DNA of 64,000 nt from Anseranas semipalmata (GCA_013399115.1 VXAA01003006.1:1003866-1067865), one strand, 5' to 3'. Positions 25,400-38,469 are shown, numbered from the stretch's first letter. Numbers and translations are program-made. The notes: generated by a model from the sequence alone, not told the origin.

Positions 25400-25880
25400 C
25401 TGGTGCGGGATGGGCACGCAGGACACCCCGCGCTGACCCCCAGTGGCGCTCGCTCTGCCGCCAGGAGCAAACATGTTGGGTCCCCGCCGGGGCAAGGCGG
25501 GGGCAAGCCCAGCGTGTTTGACAGCGCGGTACCTCCAGACCACCGCGGCGGGGGCTTCCCGGCGGTTTGGCTCCCAGGGCCGCAGTCTCTGGATAGCTTC
25601 CATCCCAAATGTATGTCACATTTCCTTCCAGCGAAAGCAAAATATTTACACTAATCCAGGGTCACCCGGAGGCCACCCCGCTATCGCAGGCTGGAAGCGG
25701 CTGCGATACTGTAAACCGAGGGGCGCGAGGGCGGAGGGGATTAGTGCGGGCCTCCAAAATAAACCGTGCGACTGGCTGGCGGCCGCTGCTGGGAGGCGGC
25801 GGGCACCGGGGCGGCCGGTGCCTGACGGGTGCTTGTGCCGCAGGACAAGGAGGTGCCGGGATGAGGATGAGGATGCAGGG
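25400..25880. promoter_or_regulatory. CpG island
   Basis: About 480 bp of high GC with dense CpGs (CCGCCGGGG, CACCGCGGCGG, GGCGGCCGG and others), the most extensive such patch in the window. Vertebrate CpG islands commonly act as promoters. A 239-codon plus frame (25609-26328) begins inside it, but crosses an 11-bp tandem repeat and the edge of a CR1 copy, so it is not convincing. No TATA box was seen. An unannotated or non-coding transcript could start here. Confidence 0.6.
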
Positions 25881-26181
25881 TGGTACGGCAGCTGTCGAGA
25901 TTCTTCTCGAAGCAGCATTGAGCAAGTTCTTGGCTTACCTGTCTGGAGAGGACTTCCCGAGAAGTCAATGCTCCATCCACCCCACCCCTCACCAAAAACA
26001 AAACCCCAAAGCTCAGATCATCTGGGTGAGCCCAAGCAGCACCTTGGTGTCCTTCAGAGGGGCAGAGGGACGCAGTGAGATTTGCAGAACCCAGATGGAT
26101 GTGTCTAGTGTCCCCACAGGCCACCCTTCCTCTGCAGTGGTCCTCTGCAGTGCCCAGCTAGTGGCCGCGGGGCCCCCACAG

Positions 26182-26222
26182 CCCCAGTACAACCCCAGCA
26201 CAACCCCGGCACAACCCCAGCC
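26182..26222. repeat. 11-bp tandem repeat
   Basis: About 3.5 units of AGCACAACCCC with single-base variants (AGTACAACCCC, GGCACAACCCC). A short C-rich minisatellite. Confidence 0.85.
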
Positions 26223-26310
26223 AAAGCTGTGCTTGCGGTCAGCATCCGAGGCTGTGGCCACACCAACATCACTTCTTCACCTGCCTTCAAGAAGCTGTTT
26301 GGAAATTGGA

Positions 26311-26415
26311 GAATCACAGAGTGGCTGAGGCTGGCAGGGACCTCTGGAGGCCATCTGGTCCAACCCCTGCTCAAGCAGGGTCACCCAGAGCTGGTTGCCA
26401 ACGACTATGTCCCCC
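26311..26415 (-). mobile_element. Avian CR1 LINE, 5'-truncated 3' end
   Basis: The plus strand starts GAATCACAGAGTGGCTGAGG and continues with GCAGGGACCTCTGGAGG, CCATCTGGTCCAACCCC and CAAGCAGGGTCACCCAGAGC, the reverse complement of the avian CR1 3' end. The element therefore points to the minus strand. The match fades after about 26415. CR1-like words reappear at 26640-26690 (AGTTCTTCCCAACC, CTGAATCTCTCC), so a more decayed continuation to about 26700 is possible. This is the main evidence that the window is avian. Confidence 0.92.
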
Positions 26416-26419
26416 CAAA

Positions 26420-29400
26420 ATGCGCCTTTTCTTCTGAAAAAGTGTTCTGGGCACAGTTAAACCTGACCGGAAGGTGCTGGGCTAGACTTGCCCTACAAAA
26501 GTGCACTGAATTCAGAATTCAGAGATTTAAACCCATAAGCTTGAAGTACAGGACTCACAGCCTCTGTAGTCCCAGCCACCTGAGGGAAAGGCTTGCAATT
26601 CCCCAGTGTAGTACGGGGAAAAAGATCTTCCTCAGACAGTTCTTCCCAACCTTCACAGCCTGAATCTCTCCTACATGCTGCCAAAAATGTCTTCTTTATC
26701 CCATATTACACCCCAAACCTCTGCTGCATGCTGCAATACATGTACGCAAACATCCGGATAAAATGGCTGGCAGCTCCTGGCCAGCCACATACCCATCAGA
26801 TACCCCTCACTTCTCCTTGGCTCCTGCTGCCCTGCTCCTTTCTGCCTATTTGCCCCAGGTGGTGACCCATAGCTGGGTTTCACGCGTGACTGTGGCATTT
26901 TGACTCCAGGAATGCTGAGTCAAGCAGTAAGCAAAATGGTAACTCATTCTGTATGCCCTGAACTTGCTGTGGGGGTAGAAGGCCACCAAAACCTGGGCAG
27001 CTTCAGAGAGCCCTCACCCACGCATGGAGATAGAAGGGAACTTCAGGCATGGGGCACGCTGGAGCCGGAGCCCATTCCCGTTCACTGCCGCCTCTGATCA
27101 GATGAGCCCATGAAGAGCAGCAGTTTGATCTGAATGAGCCCACAATCTCTTTTACGCTGATGCCGCTGTCCCAGCAAGACTCATATGGAGTAACCAAAAT
27201 GCTAATAGGCCGTTCCAGTTATTGTTGGCTGTCTAAGGGAGACATAGCTGCATTTTTTGCATCAAATCGTTTTCCACTGGCACTTTTCGTCATGACTATT
27301 GTGGTGTCAATATCCAAGGTGTCAGTATGGGCCAAAGCTGAACAAGGTGGCAACTGGCCACTCTATCTGGGGATAGATGGCTTTCCCCAGCTTTGCAGAG
27401 AAGTTGCCTTATGCTGATTACTAAGCTATTAGGTATGCAAGGCATAACTATAACAGAAGGGGATTTCTGTGTGGGAGGGAACAGTATGATTCAGATTGTC
27501 TCAACTGCAAAAAAAAAAAAAAAAAAAAATCCGAGCAACAGAATATGCTTTTGCTACATAGCCACTCATTTCTGTGCCTTTGTTTTGCACACATAGCCAT
27601 AACCCCAGTGCTCTGGGACCTTGGAATCAGCGCAGCAAGCCGCAGGAGGATCTGTCAGGAAAAGGGGAATTCCTGGAAGCACTAGGATGACCTAATACTC
27701 CCATAGCATTTTCCTTGTTCTGAGAGATATCAGGAGCACGGCTAGGGGAAGGAGGGAGCAAAAGCTCTGTTTGGGCACCCAGGTGCCACCTCTTGTAACA
27801 GCTCCTTGAGACGGGCATGGGAAAGTTGTATCAGGAACGCTATTCCAGCTCTGGAGGCTTGCCCGCCTTGCAACCAGCCCGGTGTCTGGCGCACAGACAC
27901 GTGGCTGAGTATTGCTCACATAAATGCCTACTGCGTTGCACTGGTTGTTCACAGGGGTTCATTACTGAAGCTGAGGTAAGAAGTTGGCTCTACTGCTGGG
28001 TGATTATTTTAGGACAGCCTTCGGGAACATACCACCCCTCATTGTCTGGGGTTGCAAAGGAGGATAGTAAGGGTAGACAAAAAGCACTGATTTCAAGAAA
28101 AAATATTGTAAGTTGAAGTTCTGCCTGAGGGTATCAGTCACTATCTTACGGGTGAAAACACTTCCTGGAACATTGCACTTATGTATTAAAATAAAACTAT
28201 ATCGGGACTCTTCTCTGCCCCCCAAAAAGTCAAATTTAAGGTAAAACAGAGGAATTTCAGATGCTTTAAGTTATGGAAGTTCACAGTGTAGGTCCTAGCC
28301 TGCCCTTCCCAATGATGCCCCTGAGAAAAATCAGAGCCATCCATAACAAACAGTTCCACCTTATCAGGGACCACAGAAAGTAGGATGCCTTAATCTCGCT
28401 CGCACAGGGACCGGGCCAACTCCAGCCGTCACTGCGAGCATACAGAGGTTTGTTTTTAGCACATTGCTGACAAGACAAATGGCACACAGAAGGCAAATGC
28501 TCTTCAGCCTTCTTTTTCAAGGCTGGCTCAGAAAGTCAGAAGCTTGTGTGCTGCAGTGTTATGTGCCAGCCTCGTATCTAAGTATCATTAGACACAAGAA
28601 CTAGTATGAGGCTATGCATACTTTCCTAGGCGTCACACATTCTTTTCACATGTGACACTAACATAAAAGTTACACTATTGTAGGTATGTTTTTATGAAGC
28701 CAGTTAAAAGGCAGTGTGCATGTGTCGTATTTTTGGTACTTCAGTCACCCTCAAAAAAGGAGGGGGGAGCAGGCTGCAGCTTGCTTACTTAATAACATGC
28801 AAAACCTTTAAAGCTCAGGTTACAGTACAGATTTTGTCTCTAAACTCCAGCTATGAAGCAAATAGCCCACAGACTCTTCTCCAGAAATACAGTGGCAAAC
28901 TCCAATAACATCTGAAGTGCAACGATGAAGGGCATTGGTGCCAAAAGTACCTGCTAGTTATAACAAAAATAATACTTTTTAAACCATTAATTTTAAGCTC
29001 TCCTATCTTGGAAGCAACATCACCAGCAAGCCTCACCGCACCTCCTTCTGGAAGTGCCTTGGGGATGAGACTTACCCCATTCCTACTGCTTGTCCAGCCC
29101 GTGGGTCCCACCTGATCGCGGCTTTTGTGCTGCTCTCTTACGCTGGCTCTGTGCAACAGGCTGGCTCTAGTATGAGCTGGGCCTTTGACAAGTCATCTCC
29201 CATCACTGCAGCCCAAGAAAGTGCTTTGCAGAACACCAGACTGACCACTTCTGGGTTCTGACCCAGTACGGCTCTTCCCATCAGCCCGCTATGAGAAAGC
29301 TCTTGCAATGCCATAGCGAAGGGGCTGAACTCTCGCAAAAGACCATGAAAAATGTAACTCCCAAGGAAACACAACAATGTATGATGCATGATAAATCCAA

Positions 29401-32400
29401 AATACAAGGCTGAAGGTGTCAAGGGTTTTGCTACCGAGTTTCATCAGGCAGTACGATTAGGCCTTATATAGCCTGTCCTTGGCCATGCTTCAAGCAGTTT
29501 AATGGGGCAATTTCCAGTAAACAGAGAAATTGAATTATGCCAGCATGACGAGGCCATCCTATTCAGAGCCCCTAAACTTTCTTCCAAATGGCAGTACTTC
29601 CTTTTTCGAAAGCTATATAAAATATGATGGTTCAGGTCCTTTCTAGAAATAAATGGTGCATTCTTCCTTACGTTCCTCATTCAGTGAAAACATATATGAT
29701 GAGAAACCACATGTACACGCACATGCTTTGGCATGAGCCCCAATGTGGGCACAGCTGATGTGTCTAAATGAATGGACACACAGAGATCTCTGTGTAAAAG
29801 CATTTACCACGTGCAGAGCTGGGAAGTGCATGCATGATTCCAGTTAAAACCCACAAGATTGGCTGTCAGACATTGCAATGTAAAGATCCTTTCTGGTATG
29901 TCCAAGCCTGAAAGTTCTGTGACATGCTGGAGTTCAAAGATGAGGCAGGTAGGAAGCAACTTCTAAATCAATTTGTGCAGTGGATTTCTGCAAATATGAT
30001 TAAGATGCCTGCAAGTAGACAAGATCATCAGATCTCAGTCCTGTTTATCTGATTTTTGTAACTAGTATCTATTTTACAGAGTGGTAGACAAATCATCAGC
30101 TTGCCACAGACAGGTATTAGCCTTGTGTCCCTGTTTTGCCCAAGGGGAAAAAAGTCTTCATTGCAGTTTCAGGTAGACAGATTCAACCCTGGGAGTATTT
30201 GGCACCTTACACCAAACCACGTATCGGCCACAGGGTTTAACGTCTTCTATAAAATCAGCTGCAGCAGAGCTCTGTTTGCTCAGTGCTGGCTGCTGGGAGC
30301 ACGCTTGCAGAAATCCCACGAAGGATCGTGTGGGTCACTTCCCCCACGTGGAGAAATAAATTAAGGCCAAGTTAGGTGAGCTGTGTACAAAAAGGAACCT
30401 AAGGCCATAAAGGGAAAAGGAGGATAGATTCTTAAACTGACTTCACCTTTAATATTCTGTGGTTGTTTAAGGAGAAGCCAACAGGAGCTTTGCCACTGAT
30501 ATCAGTGAAATAGTGTATTAGACACTTAATTTGAGAAAAAGTACCTTTTTGAAGACATTAACTGAAGAAATGAATTCATTTAAAATTAGCGGAGTCCTAT
30601 AATATTTTGCTTCATATGTGGTCCTTTCTCCTATGTTATTCCCGCTCAGGGACAATATATTTTTGACAGGCAAGTAGTCACTCTTTCCAAATTTTCATTC
30701 TTTATTGGCCTCTAAGATTTCTCTTTCTAGATATGCATCAGATTACCAGTAGGGTAATTTCTAGCTCAAGAAAAACCAACAAACTTCCCCCTTTTCTCTC
30801 CTACTGGTCTTTAAGGCATTCTAGAAATCCCAGGTGCACTGGTGGCTAGCCCTTTGCTCTGCCTCCATAAAGGCCTTTGCTTACTGTTCTGTTGTTATCT
30901 CTGTACAAGGATTTTGCCCCTTCTCCTCTGAGTACTACTGAATAACTTTTGGTTCATCCCAATCATCTTGATCCCTCTGCTCCTATGATTTACACAAAGC
31001 TGGAAGGCTGCAGGGGGAGAGGAACTCCTCCCCAGCTTTCCCTTTGGCCAGTTTTACCGCCTTTGTGGATGCTGCTGGTCTTCAGTGTGGGAATGGGAGC
31101 CCTGAGTAGGGATGAGAGGGATGTTCTCCAAACTTGACATGGATGGGGAAATGCACTCCCTTGGAGAGGTTTCTTTTTACAAGACTGTAGGACCAATTTT
31201 TGTTCGGGTTTCCTGAAGCCGGATTGCTCATGCTCACTTATAAACTGTTGGTTATATAGAAAACCCTTTTCTGAAACTTTTTCTGAAGCTCAGGTGACAT
31301 TCAGTGTTTAACTGCCCTCCTTAACTCCTTAGTGAAGGAAAAAAACAACCACAAATCCATGCCAGTATTGGCACCTTTGCCCTTATGATTGACACCTTCC
31401 CTCCACTGCTGGGTTAAGACCGCTGCAAGTGGGAATTCCTTCTCCTGAATTAATTAACTCTGTATTGTTACTGCCTTTGATCTACTGCCATAGGAACAGG
31501 AGCGAGCACTGGAAAACCTCTATTTGTGTGCATTTCTTACGCAAATAGCTCTGGACAGAATATTAAAGGGATCATTTAGAAGATGGTGGGCAGAAATTTT
31601 CCCCTCCCCAGAGTTGCCCTTGAGACTCATGCTTGCTGCGGAAACTGCATGGGAATGGTTACAGACCTCTAGTGGCTCTGTTTATATAGCTTGTCTAGTT
31701 TCCTAATTGCTCACCAGTACAGAATGTTGGAAAGCTATATAGAGACTTCCCATAAGGATTACAACACGGTGTCATTTCATCTTCTCTGCATTTCCCATCC
31801 CGTTGTCTGTTTGTTTTATTTTCCTCACCATAACATCTGTCTCACGTCGCTGAGAGATTTCACAATTGCAAACCTGCTATAAATTATGACATGGAGTTAA
31901 AGGACTTCAGTGTTTGCTCTCTGCTATTTTTTTCAAGGCACATTGGGTTAGCCACCTCTTTAAAGCAGGTCTTCTTTTTTTTTTATTTATACACTGATGT
32001 TTGTAAAACCTGTCTTCAGAAACTAAAAAAAAAAAAAAAGAGTATTTCTGTCTTTCTTGTACCCTTTTCCACTTATCACCCATTGAATTCCTAGAGAAAC
32101 ACAAACTCCTCTAAGTGCTTGCAGAACATAATCTCTAGCAAGCTCTGTCCCTAATGGCCTGTGGGGACTCCAGACAAAGAACAATCGTTCATATTTCTAT
32201 TACCCAGCGTCTGATGGAGCCTGTGGCAGCTTTAGCACTGCTAGTGCCAGCCTGCGTCACTAGTGCCAGGGCTGCGGGCCGAACTGGCCTCTGGTTCCCA
32301 CCGACATGGAAGCATGCAGTCCTGAATTCTATAGATCAGGAAGGCCAGCTCTGCTTGGCTGCAATTAGCAAGCAAGCACAACGGGCTGTTTTACACTGAT

Positions 32401-32675
32401 CAGTGACACCAAGGCTGGTGTCATGCACCATCACTAGGGTTAGGATAAGAGACATTTAAACGCAAGATAGACCACACAGCACTACATTCTCATAATCCAA
32501 GGATGTCTCTTAGTCTTTGGTGACTTTACCTGCCACGCAGGAAACCGTTTTCCTGCAAACCAGCAAGCAGTGCGTATAGCTCCTGCAGGACTGTTCTTGG
32601 CTCTCAGTCACGAATGAGAGCGTCACAAACCACAAACGTGGAGCACTTGTAATCCTGGCTTCCTTCAGCAGTCAG
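26420..32675. other. Long unique non-coding stretch
   Basis: Over 6 kb without a recognisable gene or clear mobile element, apart from possible CR1 remnants near 26640 and a poly-A at 27509-27529. Open frames are all about 100 codons or less. A MIR-like phrase near 29180 (CCTTTGACAAGTCATCTCCC) is too short to call. Confidence 0.55.
27509..27529 (+). repeat. Poly-A (A21)
   Basis: Twenty-one uninterrupted A. I looked upstream for a processed pseudogene and found no recognisable coding sequence, so it stays a simple repeat. Confidence 0.9.
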
Positions 32676-33432
32676 GATAGAATCAGAGATTTATATGGCT
32701 GGAAGGGATCTCAAAAGATCATTTAGTCCAGACGCATATCCCAAGGCAGGATCATTATACTTATGTCACTCCTGACAAATGCTTGTCTAACCTCATCCTA
32801 AACAAAGGATAGCAAGTCCACGGCCTCCTCTGATACTCCTGTGCGTCATTATCCTTATTGCTTTCTGTCTTCTAACATCTAACCTCAATCTCCTTTTCTG
32901 TAATTTAAGTTAATTACTTGTCCTATCCATCAGGGATGTGGAGAACAATTTATTCCCCTTTTCCCAGCCATCTTTCACATATCTGACAGCAGTAACCCTA
33001 TCTCCCTCAGTCTTCTCTAGACTAAAGAAAGTCAGTTTGTTCATTCTTCCCTCCTAGGTCTGCTTTTCAAGAACTCAAGATTATTCCCATTGCCATCCTC
33101 TGGACCCTGTCTTGAGCACACAGCACCCATAACCCAACGGTGGCCTCATGGAGAATTGAGCAGAAGGCTCACTTGTAGGGTCCATGCCTATTTACACATC
33201 CTAGTAGTGCATTTGCCCTTTTTGCATTAGCAATTAACTCATATTTGAACTGTAACCTGGAACATTTCTCAGGTCAACTTTTTATGTGGAGTTGCTAGTT
33301 GGGCTACTTGGGCATATTCACCACCCTACACAAACAGAATTAATTATTCTTGGCATTGCCCATATACAGAAACTTACAACCATCCTTAGTGAAATGAATC
33401 CTATTTTGAAGACCATTTGTCTAAATAGTTTT

Positions 33433-33490
33433 TAATTGTAGTTTTATATTTTATAGTATATATTTTATAATTGTAGTTTTATATTTTATA
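33433..33490. repeat. Local 23-bp direct duplication inside CR1
   Basis: Two identical 23-bp AT-rich copies start at 33433 and 33468 (35 bp apart), each beginning TAATTGTAGTTTTATA. A secondary duplication within the decayed CR1. Confidence 0.9.
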
Positions 33491-33959
33491 TTCCACAGTC
33501 TCCTTCCAGCTTTGTGGTAGACAAAAATATGATATTCTCTATTCCATTGTCCAAGCTGTTCATAATCACCTTATATCATACTGACCTAATACAGACTCCC
33601 AAATAACTCTTCTTGATCCACCTTTCCCTTTTTAAAATGTCATTAGTAACTATTCTCTCAGTGTGGTTTTCCAATTAATACTGCATCATCCTATACCAGC
33701 CCCATTTAGCACAGGTTCCCTTAATTTGTTTAGAAATATCACGCTACCCTGTGACGAAAGCCTCACCACAGTCAAAATATAGAACTATTGCTTCTCCCTT
33801 ATCAACAAGGTTTTTTACTCTGTCATGAAAGGAAATTTGATCCATTTTACACAATTTGTTTTTGACAAATCTATGTTGGCCATTATTCATCTCTTTGTTT
33901 TGCTTTAGGTGCTTACAAAAGTTTGATTGTTTGTTCCAGTATTTTTCCGGGAATTGAAG

Positions 33960-34178
33960 TTAAACTGAACAATCTGCAGTCCCTGGCTCCTCCTTTTTTT
34001 CCTTTTGAAGGCAGGAACTACGTCTGCACTTTTCCAGGCTTCTAAGTGTGTTCTTGAGCTGTGTAACATCCCAGAAGCTAGGGTAGGTTATGCCTCGGTC
34101 TTTTGAGGTTAAATAATTGGCTGGTGCAATTACCCTAGGCTGAAATTCATCTGGGCCAACTGCCTTGAGCACTAACAC
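33960..34178 (-). pseudogene. CR1 reverse transcriptase fragment (decayed)
   Basis: The minus-strand frame encodes AVGPDE..PRV, then SLEKCR and QKEKKEEPG. These correspond to the conserved CR1 reverse transcriptase stretch GPD-IHPRVL ... SW--GEVPEDW ... KKGKKEDPGNYRPVS. The YRPVS motif after EEPG is lost and the frame is disrupted upstream and downstream. A non-functional relic of the LINE at 32678-34520. Confidence 0.8.
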
Positions 34179-34524
34179 ACTGAAGGATCTTCTAACCTAT
34201 TCTCTGCTCTAGTTTTGTGATCTTACCTACCTCTGTCATTGACATTGATTGTAATATTAATCTGAAGTAACAACAAATGCAAAGGAAGGTATAAACACCC
34301 TGGGATTCTAGCCATGATCTGTTCATAGATTGTCTTCTCCACTGGAGAGTGTTTCAGTTGCCTGGGTCGTCATCTTGCTGCAATAGTATTGAAAAACTAC
34401 TTGCTATTTTAAAGTCTCTTGCTAATTGGATCATTTTGCTTCGTGATTTTGTCCTCAAATATCTAGCCCAGCTTCTGCATGTTTTTTTTTCCTTGAGACT
34501 GAGATCAAAGAAGAGCTGATTTAT

Positions 34525-37210
34525 TTACTGTTACATTTCCCCAGTTTTTATATAGCCTATGCTCATTGCTATTAGCTCCGAGATGCTTTCCACATCATTA
34601 AAACTTTGCACTTGCCCAAAGCACAAAATAACATGCCTTTAACTACTAAGTGACCTTAATGGATAAACCACCACTGGTTTATCTTGGTCTAGGAAAGATC
34701 AGAAGCACAACCTTTGTTGCCACCTCTTACCAACCACTAGGCTCCACATGGAAGCACTCAGTCTCTGCTGGTCAATTTTTGTTTAACCTGCTGTCCTTGC
34801 CAGAAGTGACAGGAACAAGTCACAGGATCTTCTAACCCAGATCTGAATTTTAAATAGCTCCAAATGCTAGCAATGTTTACAGCCAGAAGTATTCGTCAAG
34901 TTCATCTCAACCACTTGTTAGAAAAACGTCTTTTCTCATTTGGGTACACTTTATTGCTGGCTTCCCTCTCAGCTGGCCTTCCGAGCTTGACGGCAGCACA
35001 GACTAGGCTGACAGAGTGAGGAACATGTTTTTGTTTTCACACATATGGAAAACTGAATTCACTAGTAATGCAATCATGCTAAACTCCTGCCCGCACAGAA
35101 ACTCTAGCTTACCTTCCATCATCACATATTCTTCACAGCAGTAAAGATACGCAAAAGCTCACTGCTTGAGGAGGCTGTAGCTGTAACAGCAACACTGTAA
35201 ATACAGCAGTGTTATAACACTATAATGGTGCTCTTTCAAAAGAGCAGCATGAGCAGCCAAAAGGGGAAGGAGTTCAGACAGTCTTTCTATTGCCCAAGCG
35301 GAAGTGAATTTCAGATACCGCTTCAGTTCCCTTTAGTTAGAATTCCCCATAAATGAACAGCTAAAGCACCAGTTGATAGTAAGGACATGCAAGCAGGGAC
35401 TTCCAGAAGTGGAGGCTCAAAGGAAAAAGCAGAAAAAGCTGGCCTCTTGCCTAGCTATGAGTCTCCTTCCTTCCCATTCTGCTTCTTTTGTTTTTATGGT
35501 TCCTGCACGTTTTGCAGCGTCAGCCAGTTGTCAGCGATGAGAGGACAGCGTTGCATGTGTTTTAGCTAAGCCTGAGACCCCTGGCACCCACCAGGCCCTA
35601 GGCTGGGGCATGTTCACTGCTGCTAACTGTTGGTTAAACCAAAGCAATGATCTAGATCATAGAGCAAGTAACAAAACACCCTGCTGATAAACTGCAGTAT
35701 GTGGAAACTTACACATTATTTATAGATTGCTAGAGGTTAACACTAGAAAGAGCAAACCATAATGACTTTGTTGGCCTCCTCTATTTGTTATCCAGCCTTA
35801 GCATGGCGATTTTCCATTGGAGAAAAAATCTCTCCTTCTCAGCCTGGGTAAATCATGACAATAGCAAAGTATCCCCCTGTCCAGTCACCCAGTGTGCCTT
35901 CTGGTCTGAATTTGTTGTGCTTTCAGCTATTGGATTTTGTTTTGTCTTGTTCTACTTCTTCCCCATGTCAATGCATGTGAGCCATGTGTAAAGAGACTGA
36001 TGCACAGAGGCAAACTATGTATCAACATCTAAAAAGCAAGTGAGCATGAAAGAGACATTTCCAGTTTTTATAAGGAATCATCAGAGACTCCTTGTCAAGA
36101 AACTAGGAAAGGAAAAAAAAAAAACACCCTTGGAAAGAAGGGAGAGTGGTAGTGTTGCAAGATGCAACAACATGTCAACGCTGGCAAAGGCAGGCAGGCA
36201 TGAAACCTCCAAAACATCAGACAACTTCTCCACTGTCCTGCACACATTGCCACTATTAACACCAGGTAAAAAATGGGTATAAAAAAAACATTAAACTAGA
36301 TAGTGGTGCAGGGTAATGGATGAGATCTCTTCTGCCAGAAGAAGACAAGAGACCATCTCTCCTGAACTTGCATTTCCCTGCTGTGCATGAGACTCCCAAT
36401 GAGTGGAGATGGTGGAGTGAGTGAAGAAGCAGCACGCTACCCATTGCACGCCCACGCACACATGAATGTATGAGGGCCAACATTAATGAAAGGTCCCTAG
36501 CAAACCAAGTTTCTTCCTACCAGTATGTCCCAATATCTAAAGCTATGCTTATGGGAGGAATGCATTTACTGATTCAGATTATATTAGCAAAACAGCCTGT
36601 TTGCATGAATGGATCGTTCAGACAAAGGGACAACTGTGACACCCCCCACCCCAACATGTCTCATTATAGCTCTGGCTACAGTCCTGCTGGCAGACGCTTG
36701 TTGTGCAGACCTGGCCTATGACAGAAAGACTTGAGGAAGGAGAAATGAGGGTAGGGGATGTCTTAGATGCCAAAAACCTGATCCCTCTTCAGAGGAAATT
36801 CCTCAGCAAAAAAGGATTGTCTTACAATAGCCTGATACCTGAAAGAGATTAAAACAGTAAAGCTGTACTCAAGCTGAGCTGCCATGTGGAAAATCCAACG
36901 CTTTCCCTGCAGCAAAAGGGGAACACACTTTCCCTGTGTGCTCCTGTAGGTAGATGGGAGGGGAAACTCCTAGAAGTAGGAGGAGAGATTAATAAAAAAG
37001 TATTTGCACATTTAAAAGCTTACCTGATCTTTGGAAAAAGCTAACCTCATCCCTTCCAGTAGAAGTGAGCAGTCCAGGCACCTCACCTGCACGGCAAGAT
37101 GGGAATTCTTGGCCAGAGGGAGGTATTAATGTGGGGAGAAGGACCTCCAGGCAAGAGAAGTTAACATAATCATTTACAAGAATGGATTGCTCTTCAATAA
37201 TAACTGAGGA
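34525..37210. other. Unique non-coding sequence
   Basis: No gene recognised. A small perfect hairpin (ATAAACCA, loop CCAC, TGGTTTAT) lies at 34663-34682. Open frames are 60-83 codons. Confidence 0.55.
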
Positions 37211-37213
37211 TTT

Positions 37214-37283
37214 CGTTTGTTTGTTTGTTGGTTGGTTTTTTTTTTAAGAAAAAAAAACAAAAACAAAAACAAAAACAAAAACG
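37214..37283. repeat. T/G-rich then A/C-rich simple repeats, imperfect inverted pair
   Basis: (GTTT)n with GGTT units and T10 (37214-37245) abut A9 and (CAAAAA)n units (37248-37283). The two halves are approximately complementary and could fold back. Possibly two poly-A-type tails in opposite orientation. Confidence 0.85.
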
Positions 37284-37289
37284 GCCTCC

Positions 37290-38469
37290 TTTGGATCCCA
37301 TGGAGGAAAGGATCAAGTGAAACCAGCAAAAATCTGCAGAAATGTTCCAGCTAAGGCTGGCAGAGTTTAGCAGGGAAAATGTGCTGTTTGCCATTGCTGC
37401 TCCCTCCCTGGCTGCCAGAGCTACACTGGCCGGCAGGACCACAGTTGTGCCACCACCTTCTGTCACCACAAGAGCAGAAGTGTCACAGCAACACGAGTGC
37501 TCGTCTCCTGACTCCATTAGCAAGAGGATGCATGGGATAGGCACTTGTTTCTGTTTTGTGACCCATCGTTCATGCAGACTCTCAAAACACAGTTCTGATA
37601 CGCGATTTGTCTGATTTTCACATTAAAGAAAAGAATGCACTATCAATTACCGCACTCTGTCACTGTCGTGGTTACCAGCAAAGGATTAAGCCCTACCCTG
37701 GTTTCTTCTGCTAAACACAGACCTAAGAAGCTTCCCTATCGTCTTGCAGCTGCTTGCGCTCTCTAGCTCTTCAAGATATTCATGCTCACTGAGATATGCT
37801 ATGGTGGGATCCCTGTCCGTCTGAGGTAGCAAATGATGGCCACTATCAGAGGAAAGGCATTTGCCAGAGGTCCTAAGAAAAGGACTGTGTGAGATTTGGC
37901 TAGGCAGCACCTTGCTTAAATGCATGAACCTTCCTGACTCGTATGCTCACTCTGATTTTGTAAAGGATGATGCAGATCAAATAAAGTAGGAAACTGCTTC
38001 CAAGGCAAACATTTCACATTTGCATTCAGGTTTGACCTCTGCCTTCCCGCAGGTCCATGTGACCTACTTAACTTTTTACCTTGCTGTTTCTTGGGAGACT
38101 GGATGAGCTGAGAGGAGAAAATGGTAATGGGCTATGGGACTTTCTCACCTGCAGCCTACATTTCCATCAAGCAGCAACCTTCACTAAGGCTCTAGCTTGC
38201 TTTCCAGACTTTTAAAGGGTTGATTTGCAAAAATTCTTAGGAAAACAATTATACTTTTATTTCTGTCAAACATTTTGTGAGGAAGTGATCCCACCTCCCT
38301 CCTCTCCCCCTTTGATAAAAGAGTTCACCGTCACAGGGGTGGCAGGAGAAAGAGAGTGAAATAAGATAACTCTGCTCAGCTTGCCTCAATTTAATGAGCT
38401 CCTTTAGGCCTTATCATTCGCCCTCTGGTTTCCCCCATTGTGAACTTCCCAGCCTCATCTAAAAGAGCG
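37290..38469. other. Unique non-coding sequence
   Basis: No gene recognised. At 38310-38425 sit a TCF/LEF-like CTTTGATAAAAG, a GATA site (AAGATAAC) and a TTTAATGAG core, compatible with an enhancer, but these are single-sequence motif matches only. Confidence 0.45.

Larger units (their letters stand above)
32678..34520 (-). mobile_element. Ancient CR1 LINE, about 1.8 kb, minus strand
   Basis: The plus strand follows the reverse complement of an old CR1 from its 3' end inward: GGCTGGAAGGGATCTC and TTTAGTCCAG near 32700, TGCTTGTCTAACCTCATCC, CTCAGTCTTCTCTAGACTAAA near 33010, CATCCTCTGGACC, GACAAATCTATGTTGGCC near 33865, CCGGGAATTGAAGTTAAACTG near 33950, TTCATCTGGGCC near 34148, and AAGTCTCTTGCTAATTGGATC near 34410. 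Order and spacing are preserved, but many substitutions and indels destroy the frame. It is older than the copy at 26311 and fits a subfamily shared with other sauropsids. Confidence 0.9.

Noticed and set aside
25609..26328. 239-codon plus-strand ORF, the longest in the window
   Set aside because: It starts in a CpG island, runs through an 11-bp tandem repeat and ends inside a CR1 copy. GC-rich DNA has few stops, and no domain or splice structure supports it.
27200..27529. Processed pseudogene ending in A21
   Set aside because: No recognisable coding sequence precedes the poly-A and no target-site duplication could be seen.
29165..29215. Further MIR-like phrase
   Set aside because: Only a short TTTGACAAGTCATCTCCC stretch matches, not enough for an element.
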